A stretch of 64,000 bases of DNA from Gemmatimonadota bacterium (GCA_018672475.1 JABHFS010000120.1:83664-147663); one strand, 5' to 3'; counted from the first letter of the stretch, positions 9,201 through 17,239 are shown. The notes: generated by a model from the letters alone, not told the origin. Translations and numbers: made by a program.

Positions 9201-9307
9201 TCGTCGTCACCCATTTGGAACAGCTAAAAGCCGCCTTTCCGGTACAGATCGAAGTGACCAAGCATCCGGATCTCGGCTCGCGTTTCGAGATTATGCAACA
9301 CGGTTGA
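6260..9307 (+). CDS. sbcC: SMC-type ATPase subunit SbcC (Rad50 family)
   Basis: 1015 aa. The N-terminal half-ATPase carries the Walker A GDNGHGKSALLD (about 33-44). Two long coiled coils (about 190-500 and 540-840, rich in Q, E, R and L) flank the zinc hook CPLCG (about 512), which dimerises the complex. The C-terminal half has the ABC signature region YSGGEAFRTDF and Walker B FIDEGFGTQD. Together with SbcD it forms the ATP-gated nuclease. The architecture is complete with no frameshift. It starts in the 4-nt overlap with sbcD. Confidence 0.96.
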   Translation: MIPLTLSLRNFLSYGEGVPPLDFTQFRIACLTGDNGHGKSALLDGITYALWGEARKHQGERKADEGLCRIGASEMRVEFDFSLDDDHYRVIRSWRRTKRGIPNLELQISDGDLFRTLSEGQGVVRTQGRINQLLAMDYNTFVNSAFIVQGRADEFTQKNARQRKEILGQILGLGRYDQLQSMARVHYQKHNQQSISHRSRLAELDAELAGRDTYETELRTANERLQTLNGTLAGLEKTQSKLDEQRLQQAQVRQQLAEIAREKERSSERAQQVGKELEYLRDQQRKDREILDAADAIEKDFATHNALRTQVGRLEQKVQARGQLNTRHSELQESIGRARRDVEKRQEKWAAILVERQRQLDELKTLLEQEQTIVVRYAQFKATNEQDQALEQGRIRHEALLHERSQLEHAISLEEQNRKHQLQTLTSDLEKLRRAIREAGDLERNNLRLKTRLVELEDKVAKRDGLKEEGSTLNTQIAERRQQLRAEEEGLANERQQAAGHLDSDAAQCPLCGSSLDEEHRARVENELAQREEKHKEQITELQKNIADLEEQVHKMREHYQALEEETAPLQQLHRDLAEGAARQKQLQEHSVEEESLAAQVATIERAFDEGTYTLAERERLLKLAGEMAQLGYSAQEHSAQREKLAELRPVETEHPRLQDARDQADRLAREQIEAQEKRDLAASYLAESRYAQEEQEQLRDIDRQIATLGYDETEHRQLRLQLDDLLDSVTKFERLQNAQRRRDSINESLARYEGEATTLAQQLRETEQSEQELSKRDSELVDIDKKLEENQSQLERLRKERDELLQQQGALKTLCARGVEWARERDKLREELKDVQQQIWIYQRLDEAFGKDGIQALIIENAVPQIEKEANAILSQLTDNRIQISFESLRDLKKGGTRETLDVKISDEIGERSYHLYSGGEAFRTDFALRIALSKVLAMRSGTRLRTLFIDEGFGTQDQQGLEQLVEAIQIISRNFDKVLVVTHLEQLKAAFPVQIEVTKHPDLGSRFEIMQHG

Positions 9308-9421
9308 GGGCAAGTCCCACATACGACGCGCAAATTATATAGGGCGAACGACAAACCATTCCCCGCGAAATACGCACCTCGGCCCCCATGCAAACCATCA
9401 CAGATATTGAGCCCGCTCAAA

Positions 9422-10405
9422 ATGACCTTACCTACTGACAGCATCAACGACGAATACAGAGCCGCCCGCACAGAAGCCGCCCTGCGTGACGCCTCGCATT
9501 GGGGACGCCTATGCATCCGCGGCGCCGACCATCTCGATTTTCTTCATCGCATGACCACGAACAGCTTCAATGGCCTGGAAACGGGCCAGGGGTGTGAAGC
9601 GGTCTTTATCGAACAGCGGGCGCGCATAATCGACTTAGGCGTCTTTTATCGCGGCACCGAGAGCACATTGCTATTACTCAACCCGCAATCTAGAGAAGAG
9701 ATCCCCATCTGGCTGGATCGTTTTATTTTCGCTGAGGCCATCGAATTTGAAGATGTCACGGATAAAACGGCGATGCTGGAGTGCTGTGGACCGCATATGG
9801 CCAAGTTACTGCAACAGACCCTTTCGCTCGATCTCGACCAACACCAAGACGGCCACCTGATCGATGTACCGACAAACGACACATTGTGGTTGGCCCGCAC
9901 CGATTGGGACGGTCATCCCGGTTTGCGCGCAATCGGCCCTCCGGAAACGATTGCCGATATGCGGGAGAAACTCATTGCCGCCGGCGCGCTGCAAATGACG
10001 GAGGCGACTTGGGAAATCCTGCGCATCGAACAGGGCATGCCCGTGATCGGCCGAGAATTAACCGACTCCTACAACCCCTGGGAAGCCGGCTTGGGCCGCG
10101 CGATTCATATGGACAAGGGCTGTTATATCGGCCAGGAAGTCATCGCCCGCCTGGATACCTATGATAAAATAAAACAGCATTTAGTGGGTTTGTTGCTACA
10201 AGAAAATGACCTGCCCACTTCCGGCCAAGCGTTAAACGACGGCCAGCGCGAAGTCGGTCACATCACCTCGACCGTACATTCACCCGCCCTCGGGCCGATC
10301 GCACTAGCCTATGTACGACGGAACGCGTGTGCCCCTGGCACCGTGCTTACATCAAACGGAGCACAGGCCACTGTCGTCTCCCTGCCCTTTGCCCGCGCCT
10401 CATGA
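9422..10405 (+). CDS. ygfZ: Folate-binding protein YgfZ/GcvT-like (Fe-S maintenance)
   Basis: 327 aa from ATG 9422; the track's TTG 9407 is an alternative. YgfZ family proteins resemble the aminomethyltransferase GcvT, bind tetrahydrofolate and support assembly or repair of some Fe-S proteins (family knowledge). The diagnostic motif KGCYIGQEVIARLDTYDK lies at about residues 235-252, with the N-terminal fold around LHRMTTNSFNGL. The last codons overlap the start of the next gene by 4 nt (ATGA), so the two are translationally coupled, an unusual partner for ygfZ. Confidence 0.88.
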   Translation: MTLPTDSINDEYRAARTEAALRDASHWGRLCIRGADHLDFLHRMTTNSFNGLETGQGCEAVFIEQRARIIDLGVFYRGTESTLLLLNPQSREEIPIWLDRFIFAEAIEFEDVTDKTAMLECCGPHMAKLLQQTLSLDLDQHQDGHLIDVPTNDTLWLARTDWDGHPGLRAIGPPETIADMREKLIAAGALQMTEATWEILRIEQGMPVIGRELTDSYNPWEAGLGRAIHMDKGCYIGQEVIARLDTYDKIKQHLVGLLLQENDLPTSGQALNDGQREVGHITSTVHSPALGPIALAYVRRNACAPGTVLTSNGAQATVVSLPFARAS

Positions 10406-11334
10406 ACTCTTCGGCCCCTGCTGGACACCGCAAGGTCATTCTCGTCGGCATCGACTCCATCGCGGCCACCAAAACCGATGCCCAGCGACAGGTCTCCGGT
10501 GAACTCGCCGAACTCTTGCGCGAATTCACCGACTTGGTCGAATTCACCACCGACGCGGTCTACCTCGACGTCACCTACAATAAATTCGACATCCCCTTCG
10601 GGGGCCGGGTGGCCAAGATGATCAAAAGCGAAATCAAGCGTCACATGGGCTTACAGGTCTCGGTCGGCATGGGCCCCAACAAATTCCTCGCCCGCCTAGC
10701 CATGATCCAGGCCCGCCCCAATGGACTCGTTATTATCTTGCCCGAGCAGATAGAATCTTTTCTTGCCGACCTGCCGATCAGCACGCTTCCTGGCGCGGGA
10801 ACAATCACCCGCCAACGCCTTGGCGAGTTAGGTATCGAGCGCATCAGTCAACTTGCCGCCGCGCCCCTGCAGCTTTTAACCGACCGCCTTGGCCAACGCG
10901 GCAAGGACCTCTGGATGCTCTCCCAGGGACGAGACAACGAGCAAGTCACCCCCCTTGGACAATCGAGCCAACTCGTCGAAGAAACTACCTTCGCCGTCAC
11001 AACCTACGAGCGCGAAGAAATACTCGATGCCCTGCGCGAACTCGCCTCAGCCCTCAGCGGGCGCTTGCGGCGCAGATCGCTCATAGGCCGCACGGTACAT
11101 TTACGGGTCGTCTACCCAGACTTCCGTCAGACCGTTCGCATGCAACGCTTGTCAGATTATACCAACCACTTTCAGGTCTTGCTGCAATCCGCAAGCGAAC
11201 TCCTATACCGTACCGAAGCATGCGAAATTGGCGTACGGGCGCTGGAAATCGGCTTAGCTGGATTTGCCGGGGAGGCCGTTGAACAGCTGTACCTATTCTC
11301 CGTCACAGAGCAGGATAAAAGCCAACCGGTCTGA
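10402..11334 (+). CDS. Y-family (DinB-like) polymerase homologue lacking fingers and catalytic residues
   Basis: 310 aa from the ATG at 10402. From about residue 30 it aligns well with DinB/Pol IV: LLREFTDLVE, VYLDVTYNKF, GPNKFLARLAMIQARPNGL, a helix-hairpin-helix (LPISTLPGAGTITRQRLGELGI) and a complete little finger with GRLRRRSLIGRTVHLRVVYPDF. Three things are odd. The first catalytic Asp motif (DMDAFFA) reads GIDSIAA. About 60-65 residues of palm and fingers between it and RQVSGELAELL are absent. SLDEAYLDV has become TTDAVYLDV, losing the catalytic Glu. The ORF is otherwise intact with normal codon use and a 4-nt overlap with ygfZ, so it may be a maintained non-polymerising clamp/DNA-binding protein rather than a fresh pseudogene. 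Confidence 0.8.
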   Translation: MNSSAPAGHRKVILVGIDSIAATKTDAQRQVSGELAELLREFTDLVEFTTDAVYLDVTYNKFDIPFGGRVAKMIKSEIKRHMGLQVSVGMGPNKFLARLAMIQARPNGLVIILPEQIESFLADLPISTLPGAGTITRQRLGELGIERISQLAAAPLQLLTDRLGQRGKDLWMLSQGRDNEQVTPLGQSSQLVEETTFAVTTYEREEILDALRELASALSGRLRRRSLIGRTVHLRVVYPDFRQTVRMQRLSDYTNHFQVLLQSASELLYRTEACEIGVRALEIGLAGFAGEAVEQLYLFSVTEQDKSQPV

Positions 11335-11679
11335 GGATTGCCCGCCATCTCCAATAACGACAGTAAACCGCATCATTGCCCTCCATGCGTGCGCTAATAG
11401 CCTCGGCAATCCCTTTGTATTTGACGAGCACTCCTCCATTACCGACCACACCGATATCCGGCAATTGTAGCCACCGCATTGGGCCCTGCCCAACCGCCGC
11501 CACCCTCGCCTTCAATTACGCCAGGTTTGGCCCCAACGACGCGGGCTGTCCTTGGGGCTGCTTGCCAGTTGGAGCGTGCGTCGCCCTGTTGCGACCCGGC
11601 GACGCGCACGGAAATTCGATCGATCTCGATAGTGGCGTCTCGCCATGGATTTATGCCCTAAACCAGTGCTGGGCCGTAG
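11335..11679. other. Gene-poor, apparently decayed segment
   Basis: No intact gene. On the minus strand two out-of-phase stretches have coding-like composition: one containing ATIEIDRISVRVAG and PGVIEGEGGGGWAGPNAVAT, the next GVVGNGGVLVKYKGIAEAIS. They could be one frameshifted gene remnant whose family I do not recognise. The plus-strand 111-aa ORF across the region looks like a shadow. Confidence 0.35.
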
Positions 11680-12130
11680 TCGATTACTTACAGACTCGGC
11701 AATGCCCTTAAGGCCCAGGGCGAATTCGAAGCCGCGGCGCACCACGATTACGCCGCAAAAACATTAGACCCCGACACCCCAGCGAGCTATGTCAACTTAG
11801 GGATTTTACTGCTGATATCGGAAAGGTATGTGCAAGCGGCTGATTATTTCGAGCAAGCTCTAAGCGCCGACCCAACCCACCCCGGCGCCCATAACAACCT
11901 GGGATTTGCCCTGCGCGCTCTCAGCCGTTCGGAAGAGGCCGAAGATCATTTTCGCCAGGCCTGCGCCCTGCAGCCAGGATTCGCCGAAGCCCACTACACT
12001 CTCGGCCTGTCCCTGCGCACTCTCGGACAAGCGGTCGAAGCCGCAGAACAATTCCGCTATAACGCTGAAGCTTCGACCCACTTTCAACCAGGCGCGACGC
12101 GCGCTGAATGAAATCGCAAGAAAGCGCTAA
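11680..12130 (+). pseudogene. Frameshifted remnant of a TPR protein
   Basis: After an in-frame TAG at 11677, the frame reads about four tetratricopeptide repeats: YRLGNALKAQGEFEAA, then SYVNLGILLLISERYVQAADYFEQAL, HNNLGFALRALSRSEEAEDHF and AHYTLGLSLRTLGQAVEAAEQF. Near 12060 the frame breaks: the original frame runs into RYNAEASTH and stops at 12111, while the +1 frame continues naturally as LKLRPTFNQARRALNEIARK and stops at 12130. There is no plausible start or N-terminus. TPRs mediate protein-protein contacts, and the parent protein is unknown. The track's 93-aa ORF (GTG 11830) is part of this remnant. Confidence 0.7.
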
Positions 12131-13389
12131 GCCGCTTCCTGCGGCAACACCGAGTCGCCGAAAGGCAGTGCCAAGACCGATGCATCAGCCCCGACCGCCT
12201 CGTAAGCTGCAGCCATCGCTTGATCCAAATCCGCAAAGGAGATCAAACCCACATCCCCCAAGGTTTCCGCAGACAGCGCTGAGACAAAATGCACTTGTGC
12301 TTTTTTCAGCACTGAAGCAATCGCGGCCGCCTTGTGCCCTCCCAGGACGAATTCGCGGCTGATGCGTTCGAGAATGCCGTCGGCGGATTCGGCCTCTTGT
12401 AACCAAGAAGCAAAGATTTCGCTGCCTAAACCCTCGCGGCATTCGGCAACCCATACGATAACCCCGCCTTCCCGCACCGCGTGCACAGCATTGTCGAGGG
12501 CCTTCTGCGCCTGGTACATATTGACATCAAGCGGGTAGCCGCCGGCGCTGACCAGTACTATATCCGCCAATTGCTCGATCGGCACGGCACCGCGCTCAGT
12601 GACCAACTCACACCCCTTGCGATGGGCCTGTAGCACATCCCCAGCAAAGACCGCTGCGATATGGTGATGGTCGTCGACGATGGCATTAACAATGAAATCG
12701 ACCCCCAGCATCGCAGCACCCTCTTCGAGATCTTCCCGTACTGGATTGCCCTCAAGGCGCCCAGTTACCGCCCCGGGCTGGGTCATCAGGCCGTGGTTGG
12801 CCGTCACCGTCGCCCTTGAGGCACAACCGGGCAATATAGACTTGGCCCCGCCCGAGAAACCGGCGAAGTAGTGGAATTCAAGATTGCCCAGACAGATGCG
12901 TATGTCGGCCTCGACCAAGGGGCGGAAAATTTCGACCGGCGTGCCGTGCGCCGTGACCCCCAAACGAACGACATCTTCGGGATCGTGGTTGAGCACGCGC
13001 ACCCGATCGTAGACCGCGCCCCCAACCAACTCTCTTAGCTCGGCCTCCGTCTGCGCCCGATGCAAACCCAAAGCAACCACCACTGTCACCGCCAAATCCG
13101 GAATCCCGGCCGCCGCCAGCTCATGCAATATCGGGGGCAACAAGCGGTCGGAGGGACAGGGCCGGGTCATATCGCTGATGACGATGGCGACTTGTTGACC
13201 GACTTGAGCTATTTCTCGCAGGGGCGGAGTGCCGATCGGATAGGCCAGCGCATCCTGCAGCAAAACGCGCTCATCACCGTGGTCATCGCCCCCCTGGTAG
13301 GGCAGGATCACACCGAGCAGACGCTCCTTCGGCACAGCGAACCGCAATTGCCCGTCACCAAAAGGCAGTTTGATCTCGGTATCAGCCAT
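12127..13389 (-). CDS. larA: LarA-type nickel-dependent 2-hydroxyacid (lactate) racemase
   Basis: 420 aa from ATG 13389 (MADTEIKLPFGDGQLRF). LarA family enzymes interconvert D- and L-2-hydroxyacids with the nickel-pincer nucleotide cofactor (family knowledge). Signature stretches are SDMTRPCPS, VALGLHRAQTEAE, NLEFHYFAGFSGGAKSILPG (the Lys pincer-attachment region) and ANHGLM with its conserved His. The 549-aa ORF-track version is rejected because its N-terminus is antisense-like to the upstream gene. It lies 10 nt after the unknown gene and downstream of an FAD/Fe-S oxidase. The cofactor-synthesis genes larB, larC and larE are not in the window. Substrate could be lactate or another 2-hydroxyacid. 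Confidence 0.85.
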   Translation of the reverse strand: MADTEIKLPFGDGQLRFAVPKERLLGVILPYQGGDDHGDERVLLQDALAYPIGTPPLREIAQVGQQVAIVISDMTRPCPSDRLLPPILHELAAAGIPDLAVTVVVALGLHRAQTEAELRELVGGAVYDRVRVLNHDPEDVVRLGVTAHGTPVEIFRPLVEADIRICLGNLEFHYFAGFSGGAKSILPGCASRATVTANHGLMTQPGAVTGRLEGNPVREDLEEGAAMLGVDFIVNAIVDDHHHIAAVFAGDVLQAHRKGCELVTERGAVPIEQLADIVLVSAGGYPLDVNMYQAQKALDNAVHAVREGGVIVWVAECREGLGSEIFASWLQEAESADGILERISREFVLGGHKAAAIASVLKKAQVHFVSALSAETLGDVGLISFADLDQAMAAAYEAVGADASVLALPFGDSVLPQEAA

Positions 13390-13399
13390 ATTCCCCCGC

Positions 13400-13924
13400 T
13401 TAGGCCCGGTGCAACGCGGGTTGATACAAGCCGACGCTATAGAACTCGTAGGAAGCCGCCTTGTCGGGAAAATCCATGACATGAACAGTGAAACGCGACG
13501 GAACGCCGGTGTCGGGCATATGGTCGCGGAAAAAATTGCTATAGGCTTCGGAATAGGCCTTGTAGATGCGCTGCTGCTCCTCCTGAAAAAGTAGCGGCTC
13601 GACCAATGGATTGACATCCTTGGGCTGGGCGCCGAAGGCGTGTACCTCGATAAAATCGATTTTCGATATGGAATCGCAGATCTCCGCCTCCTGCAACCAG
13701 GCTTCCCAACTACGAAATACCAACTCGACCTCGATCGCAGGCTCCATACGCACCAATTCATCACGGTTGAGAACACCCTTGGCCGAGTGGCCGCCGGTTA
13801 GGCCGGCAAAATATATCTTCAAATCACCTTGGTCCAACTGTTCGGTTACTAGGGCCGACAAGGTCGGATGGTCGCCGCCATAATAATAGGTCAACCGACC
13901 GCGTTTCTTGATATTGAATGCCAT
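13400..13924 (-). CDS. Uncharacterised 174-aa protein between oxidase and LarA genes
   Basis: I do not recognise the family. It is a soluble protein without signal peptide or membrane segments, moderately acidic and aromatic-rich (LTYYYGGDHPTL, AYSEAYSNFFRDHMPDTG). It contains AGLTGGHSAKGVLNRDELV near residue 40. The start ATG 13924 has GGAT just upstream. It is spaced 27 nt from the FAD/Fe-S oxidase and 10 nt from larA on the same strand, so it almost certainly belongs to the same transcript and probably to the same hydroxyacid pathway. Confidence 0.7.
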   Translation of the reverse strand: MAFNIKKRGRLTYYYGGDHPTLSALVTEQLDQGDLKIYFAGLTGGHSAKGVLNRDELVRMEPAIEVELVFRSWEAWLQEAEICDSISKIDFIEVHAFGAQPKDVNPLVEPLLFQEEQQRIYKAYSEAYSNFFRDHMPDTGVPSRFTVHVMDFPDKAASYEFYSVGLYQPALHRA

Positions 13925-13951
13925 ATTTATCCTTTCAAATATATTGTTTAT

Positions 13952-16822
13952 TTAAAGAGCTTCTACTAAAATTTCCACCCAGTGCCGAGCTTTGCGCCCT
14001 GTAAAATCGGCAATCTGATGCCGACACGATGTACCTACCGCTGCAATCTCAACATCTTCCGCCGACGCTGCCACCACATCGAGCAGTCTTTCCTGTCCAA
14101 CCTGCTTCGATACCTCAAAATGTTCTTTTTCATAACCAAAACTACCGGCCATACCACAACAGCCGGAGTCAATTTCCTCTACGTGGAAATTTGGCGGTAA
14201 ATTGAGCACCTTTATGGTCGCGGCGGTCCCGGTCAGAGCTTTCTGGTGACAGTGACCGTGCACCAAAATATGACGCGCGGTTCCTGTAAACTTCAGGTCT
14301 AACCGGCCCGCATCGGCTTCGCGGGCCAGGAAATCCTCGAGCATAACGACCTGTTCGGCGACGCATCGGACCTGCGGGTCGTCGACTAGATCCAGATAGT
14401 CGTCGTTTAGGGCCGACACACAACTGGGCTCCAACCCGAGAATCGGTATGCCCTCTTTTGCTAGGGGTGCCAAAGCCACGACATTGCGCTTTGCCATCTC
14501 CCGAGCCTTGTCGAGGAACCCCTTGGAAATCATAGGTCGGCCACAGCAGACTTTGTTTTCTACCAGCACCACCTCATAACCGGCCCGTTCAAGGATAATA
14601 GTCGCCGCCATAGCGATCTTCGGCTCGTTGTATTCGGAAAAGGTATCATTAAAAAGCGCGACCTTCCCCCTCCCCCCCACTTTGACATTACGACGACCGG
14701 CAAACCAACTCGAAAAGGTCTCGCGTGCGAAGGTCGGCAATACGCGACGGCGGTCGATACCCAAAAACTTATCGAGCAACCAGCGATTAAGCCAAGTACC
14801 GCCGAGCCAATTCGACAAAGGCGCGAAAGCCGAGCCCCAGCGGCTGATTCGAGCGATATTGGCAAATATTCGTGAGCGCAGTGGATAACCGTGTTCGCCG
14901 TGATAATGGGCGAGAAACTCGTATTTGAGTTTAGCCATGTCCACGTTTGACGGGCATTCGGCCTTGCAGGCCTTGCACTCGAGACAAAGGTCCATAACCC
15001 GATGAACCTCATGGCTATGCAAGCCATCGGGTAACGTACCGGAAAGCGCAGCACGCAAAGCATTGGCCCGGCCGCGGGTCGTATGTTCCTCATCGAGGGT
15101 CGCCATATAGGAAGGACACATCGTACCGACTAGTTTTTTGCGGCACTGGCCAACCCCCGAGCACAATTCGACGGCCTCTTGAAAACCACCGGCCTCACTA
15201 AAGCTGAAATAAGTTTCCACCTTCTGCGTCTGATACGCCGGACTATAGCGCAGATTCTCGTCCATCCTCGGCGCGCGGACGATCTTGCCTGGATTCATAA
15301 TGGCGTGCGGATCAAAAGCGTCCTTGACCTCCTCGAAGGCCGAGACCAGTTCTGGGCCGAACATTTTGGCGATCCACTCGCTGCGCGCCAGCCCATCACC
15401 GTGTTCACCCGTCATAGCGCCACCGTATTCGCGCACCATATCGCTCATACGCTCTTCGATCTGACGCAGCAAGGCGATCCCGCCCGGGTCCTTGAGGCTG
15501 AAGATCGGCCGAATATGCAAAAGGCCTACGCTGGCGTGGCCATAATACTCCGCCTCAACGCCCAACTCTTCCATCAAGGCGACAACCCGCCGCACATAGG
15601 CCGGTAATTTATCTACCGGCACACAAGTATCCTCCACGCCGGGGTTGGGTTTGGCGTCGCCTTTCATGCCCATCAGCAAACCCAGCCCCGCCTTGCGCAG
15701 CTCCCAAATCTCCTTCTGTGATTTCGCATCGGTGGCCCGTTCATACGCATAGCCCATACCGCGCTCGCGCAATAGCGCCTCCAACTCATTCATTTTCCGG
15801 TCCAGCTCGGGCACTGAATCGGCATAGTATTCGACGACAAGCAAGGCCGCTGGGTCTCCTTGGAGAAAACGCCGGCTCGGCGCGTGTTCGATCGAATCGA
15901 CCGTCTGGTCGAGCAGGATTTTATCTATCAGTTCGCTGGCGACCGGTTCGGTCTGTAATACCGTGAGATTGGCCTCCACCGATTCGACGATATCGCGAAA
16001 ATGCACGGCGACAAGCCCTTTATGCGCAGGCAATTCCACTAGGTTCAACCGCGCCTCTACCACGGTGCACAGCGTGCCTTCGGATCCGACCACTATTTTG
16101 CTCAGATCAAAGGGAGCATCCTTTATAAACTCGTCGAGATTATAACCCGAGACCCGACGCATCACCGCGGGAAAACCAGCGCGGATCTGTTCTTTGCGAT
16201 CGCGGGCGACACGGCGAATCTCGCGATAAATCTGTCCTTCAAGGTCATCTTGTGCGGCACGACGCTGATACTCGTCCTCTGCCACTGCAGCGAAGGTCGC
16301 CGCCGTACCGTCCGCCAGAATGACTTTTAACTCCTGCACATGATCGATGGTCTTGCCATAAACGATGGAATGGGCGCCACAGGAATTATTGCCGATCATC
16401 CCGCCGATATTTGCCCGGCTGCTCGTCGAAACATCCGGCGCAAAAATCAACCTGTGTGGCTGTAAATAGGCGTTGAGTTCATCTAGAACAAGGCCCGGCT
16501 GCACTCGGACCCATCGCTCATCCGCGTCAAATTCGAGGACCTTGTTCATATATTTAGAAAAGTCGAGATGGATTGCAGCTCCAACAGACTGCCCAGCTAA
16601 ACTCGTACCGCCACCGCGCGGTAGAATGGCCATTCCCCGCTCGGCAGCCATTTTGACCGCCACAACCACGTCCGCCTCATCTTTGGGCACCAATAGACCC
16701 AATGGTTCAATCTCGTAAATACTGGCATCCGTACTATAGAGCATGCGCGAAACGTCATCAAAGTGTACTTCTCCTTTGACAGCATATCGCAAAGCCTCTG
16801 CTAGCTCTTCTCTAACTTGCAA
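13952..16822 (-). CDS. FAD-linked oxidase with C-terminal Fe-S domains (D-lactate/2-hydroxyacid dehydrogenase type)
   Basis: 956 aa. The N-terminal FAD-binding_4 domain (about 30-240) contains LPRGGGTSLAGQSVG and GNNSCGAHSIVYGKT. An FAD-oxidase C domain follows (about 250-535; GEHGDGLARSEW). Then come a cysteine cluster about 555-690 (CLECKACKAECPSNVDMAK) and a CCG-type region about 720-950 with VCCGRPMISKG and CCGMAGSFG. This layout resembles GlcD+GlcF or Dld-type oxidases that pass electrons from a 2-hydroxyacid to the quinone pool. Start TTG 16822 is supported by AGAGGA about 8 nt upstream. With LarA downstream it fits racemisation followed by oxidation of lactate-like acids. Confidence 0.88.
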   Translation of the reverse strand: MQVREELAEALRYAVKGEVHFDDVSRMLYSTDASIYEIEPLGLLVPKDEADVVVAVKMAAERGMAILPRGGGTSLAGQSVGAAIHLDFSKYMNKVLEFDADERWVRVQPGLVLDELNAYLQPHRLIFAPDVSTSSRANIGGMIGNNSCGAHSIVYGKTIDHVQELKVILADGTAATFAAVAEDEYQRRAAQDDLEGQIYREIRRVARDRKEQIRAGFPAVMRRVSGYNLDEFIKDAPFDLSKIVVGSEGTLCTVVEARLNLVELPAHKGLVAVHFRDIVESVEANLTVLQTEPVASELIDKILLDQTVDSIEHAPSRRFLQGDPAALLVVEYYADSVPELDRKMNELEALLRERGMGYAYERATDAKSQKEIWELRKAGLGLLMGMKGDAKPNPGVEDTCVPVDKLPAYVRRVVALMEELGVEAEYYGHASVGLLHIRPIFSLKDPGGIALLRQIEERMSDMVREYGGAMTGEHGDGLARSEWIAKMFGPELVSAFEEVKDAFDPHAIMNPGKIVRAPRMDENLRYSPAYQTQKVETYFSFSEAGGFQEAVELCSGVGQCRKKLVGTMCPSYMATLDEEHTTRGRANALRAALSGTLPDGLHSHEVHRVMDLCLECKACKAECPSNVDMAKLKYEFLAHYHGEHGYPLRSRIFANIARISRWGSAFAPLSNWLGGTWLNRWLLDKFLGIDRRRVLPTFARETFSSWFAGRRNVKVGGRGKVALFNDTFSEYNEPKIAMAATIILERAGYEVVLVENKVCCGRPMISKGFLDKAREMAKRNVVALAPLAKEGIPILGLEPSCVSALNDDYLDLVDDPQVRCVAEQVVMLEDFLAREADAGRLDLKFTGTARHILVHGHCHQKALTGTAATIKVLNLPPNFHVEEIDSGCCGMAGSFGYEKEHFEVSKQVGQERLLDVVAASAEDVEIAAVGTSCRHQIADFTGRKARHWVEILVEAL

Positions 16823-17115
16823 GTCTACTATCCTCTTAGGTCTGTTTTGGCAATATTGATCGTTCGAGTAAACAACGTTGGGAAGGGCCCAATAAATCTA
16901 AAAATCCCCCAACTCAACGTCAAATCTCAATCTCCGGACGCTACATCAGTCAGTAGGGGCTATATAGCTCCGACTGACAAAGATCTAAATCGCCGTGAAC
17001 TCCACTGCGAGAATATTTTACCTCCTTTGACTTAGCAAATATCATCGCTTTGCAAGGCCAATCTTTTGTCGCAAAGTGCGTTTCGGAGAAAAACGAGCAA
17101 AACATCAATATATGG
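16823..17115. other. Intergenic region with inverted repeats, no gene seen
   Basis: Divergent spacer between the oxidase (minus) and zapA (plus). It contains an imperfect hairpin at 16949-16978 (GTCAGT and ACTGAC outer arms, GGGGC/GCTCC inner arms) and a second complementary pair, ACGTTG near 16874 with CAACGT near 16915. Both would be in the oxidase 5' leader. An AAAGGAGG on the minus strand near 17023 has no convincing ORF behind it. Confidence 0.4.
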
Positions 17116-17144
17116 TTGACAAACATTTGCACCCCCAATATATT
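17116..17144 (+). promoter_or_regulatory. Strong sigma-70-type promoter upstream of zapA
   Basis: Perfect TTGACA (17116-17121), 17-nt spacer, TATATT (17139-17144; 5 of 6). The predicted start is about 17151, giving a leader of about 90 nt before the zapA ATG. Confidence 0.75.
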
Positions 17145-17176
17145 GTCCCTCGCCACGTGGTTAGTTACGCAAAAGA

Positions 17177-17222
17177 GGGGGCTTCCGGGACAAGGGGAGA
17201 TCGCGGAAGTCCCCACTTTTTT
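17177..17222 (+). terminator. Attenuator-like hairpin with T-tract in the zapA leader
   Basis: GGGGGCTTCCG (17177-17187) pairs with CGGAAGTCCCC (17204-17214) with one G-U, followed by six Ts at 17217-17222, 18 nt before zapA. The transcript's 5' end (GTCCCTC, 17145-17151) can instead pair with GAGGG at 17175-17179 or with GGGAC at 17187-17191, both overlapping the terminator's 5' side. That gives mutually exclusive folds, as in attenuators. It could equally end a short RNA of about 80 nt. Confidence 0.6.
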
Positions 17223-17239
17223 ATATTTATCTGAGGCTT

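Noticed and set aside
6363-9516. Many long antisense ORFs under sbcC (up to 186 aa)
   Set aside because: They mirror the strongly biased codons of a coiled-coil gene and are Ser/Arg/Cys-rich, typical shadows.
11293-11745. Three overlapping minus ORFs and one plus ORF of 66-111 aa
   Set aside because: None has a recognisable domain, start signal or consistent frame; at most they are gene remnants.
12127-13776. 549-aa ORF-track version of LarA
   Set aside because: The first 129 residues are Ser/Arg-rich shadow sequence overlapping the 174-aa gene; LarA homology begins at ATG 13389.
17040-17230. 6S RNA next to zapA
   Set aside because: 6S RNA often neighbours zapA, but the predicted transcript is only about 80 nt and lacks a long bulged helix; it is better described as an attenuator or sRNA.
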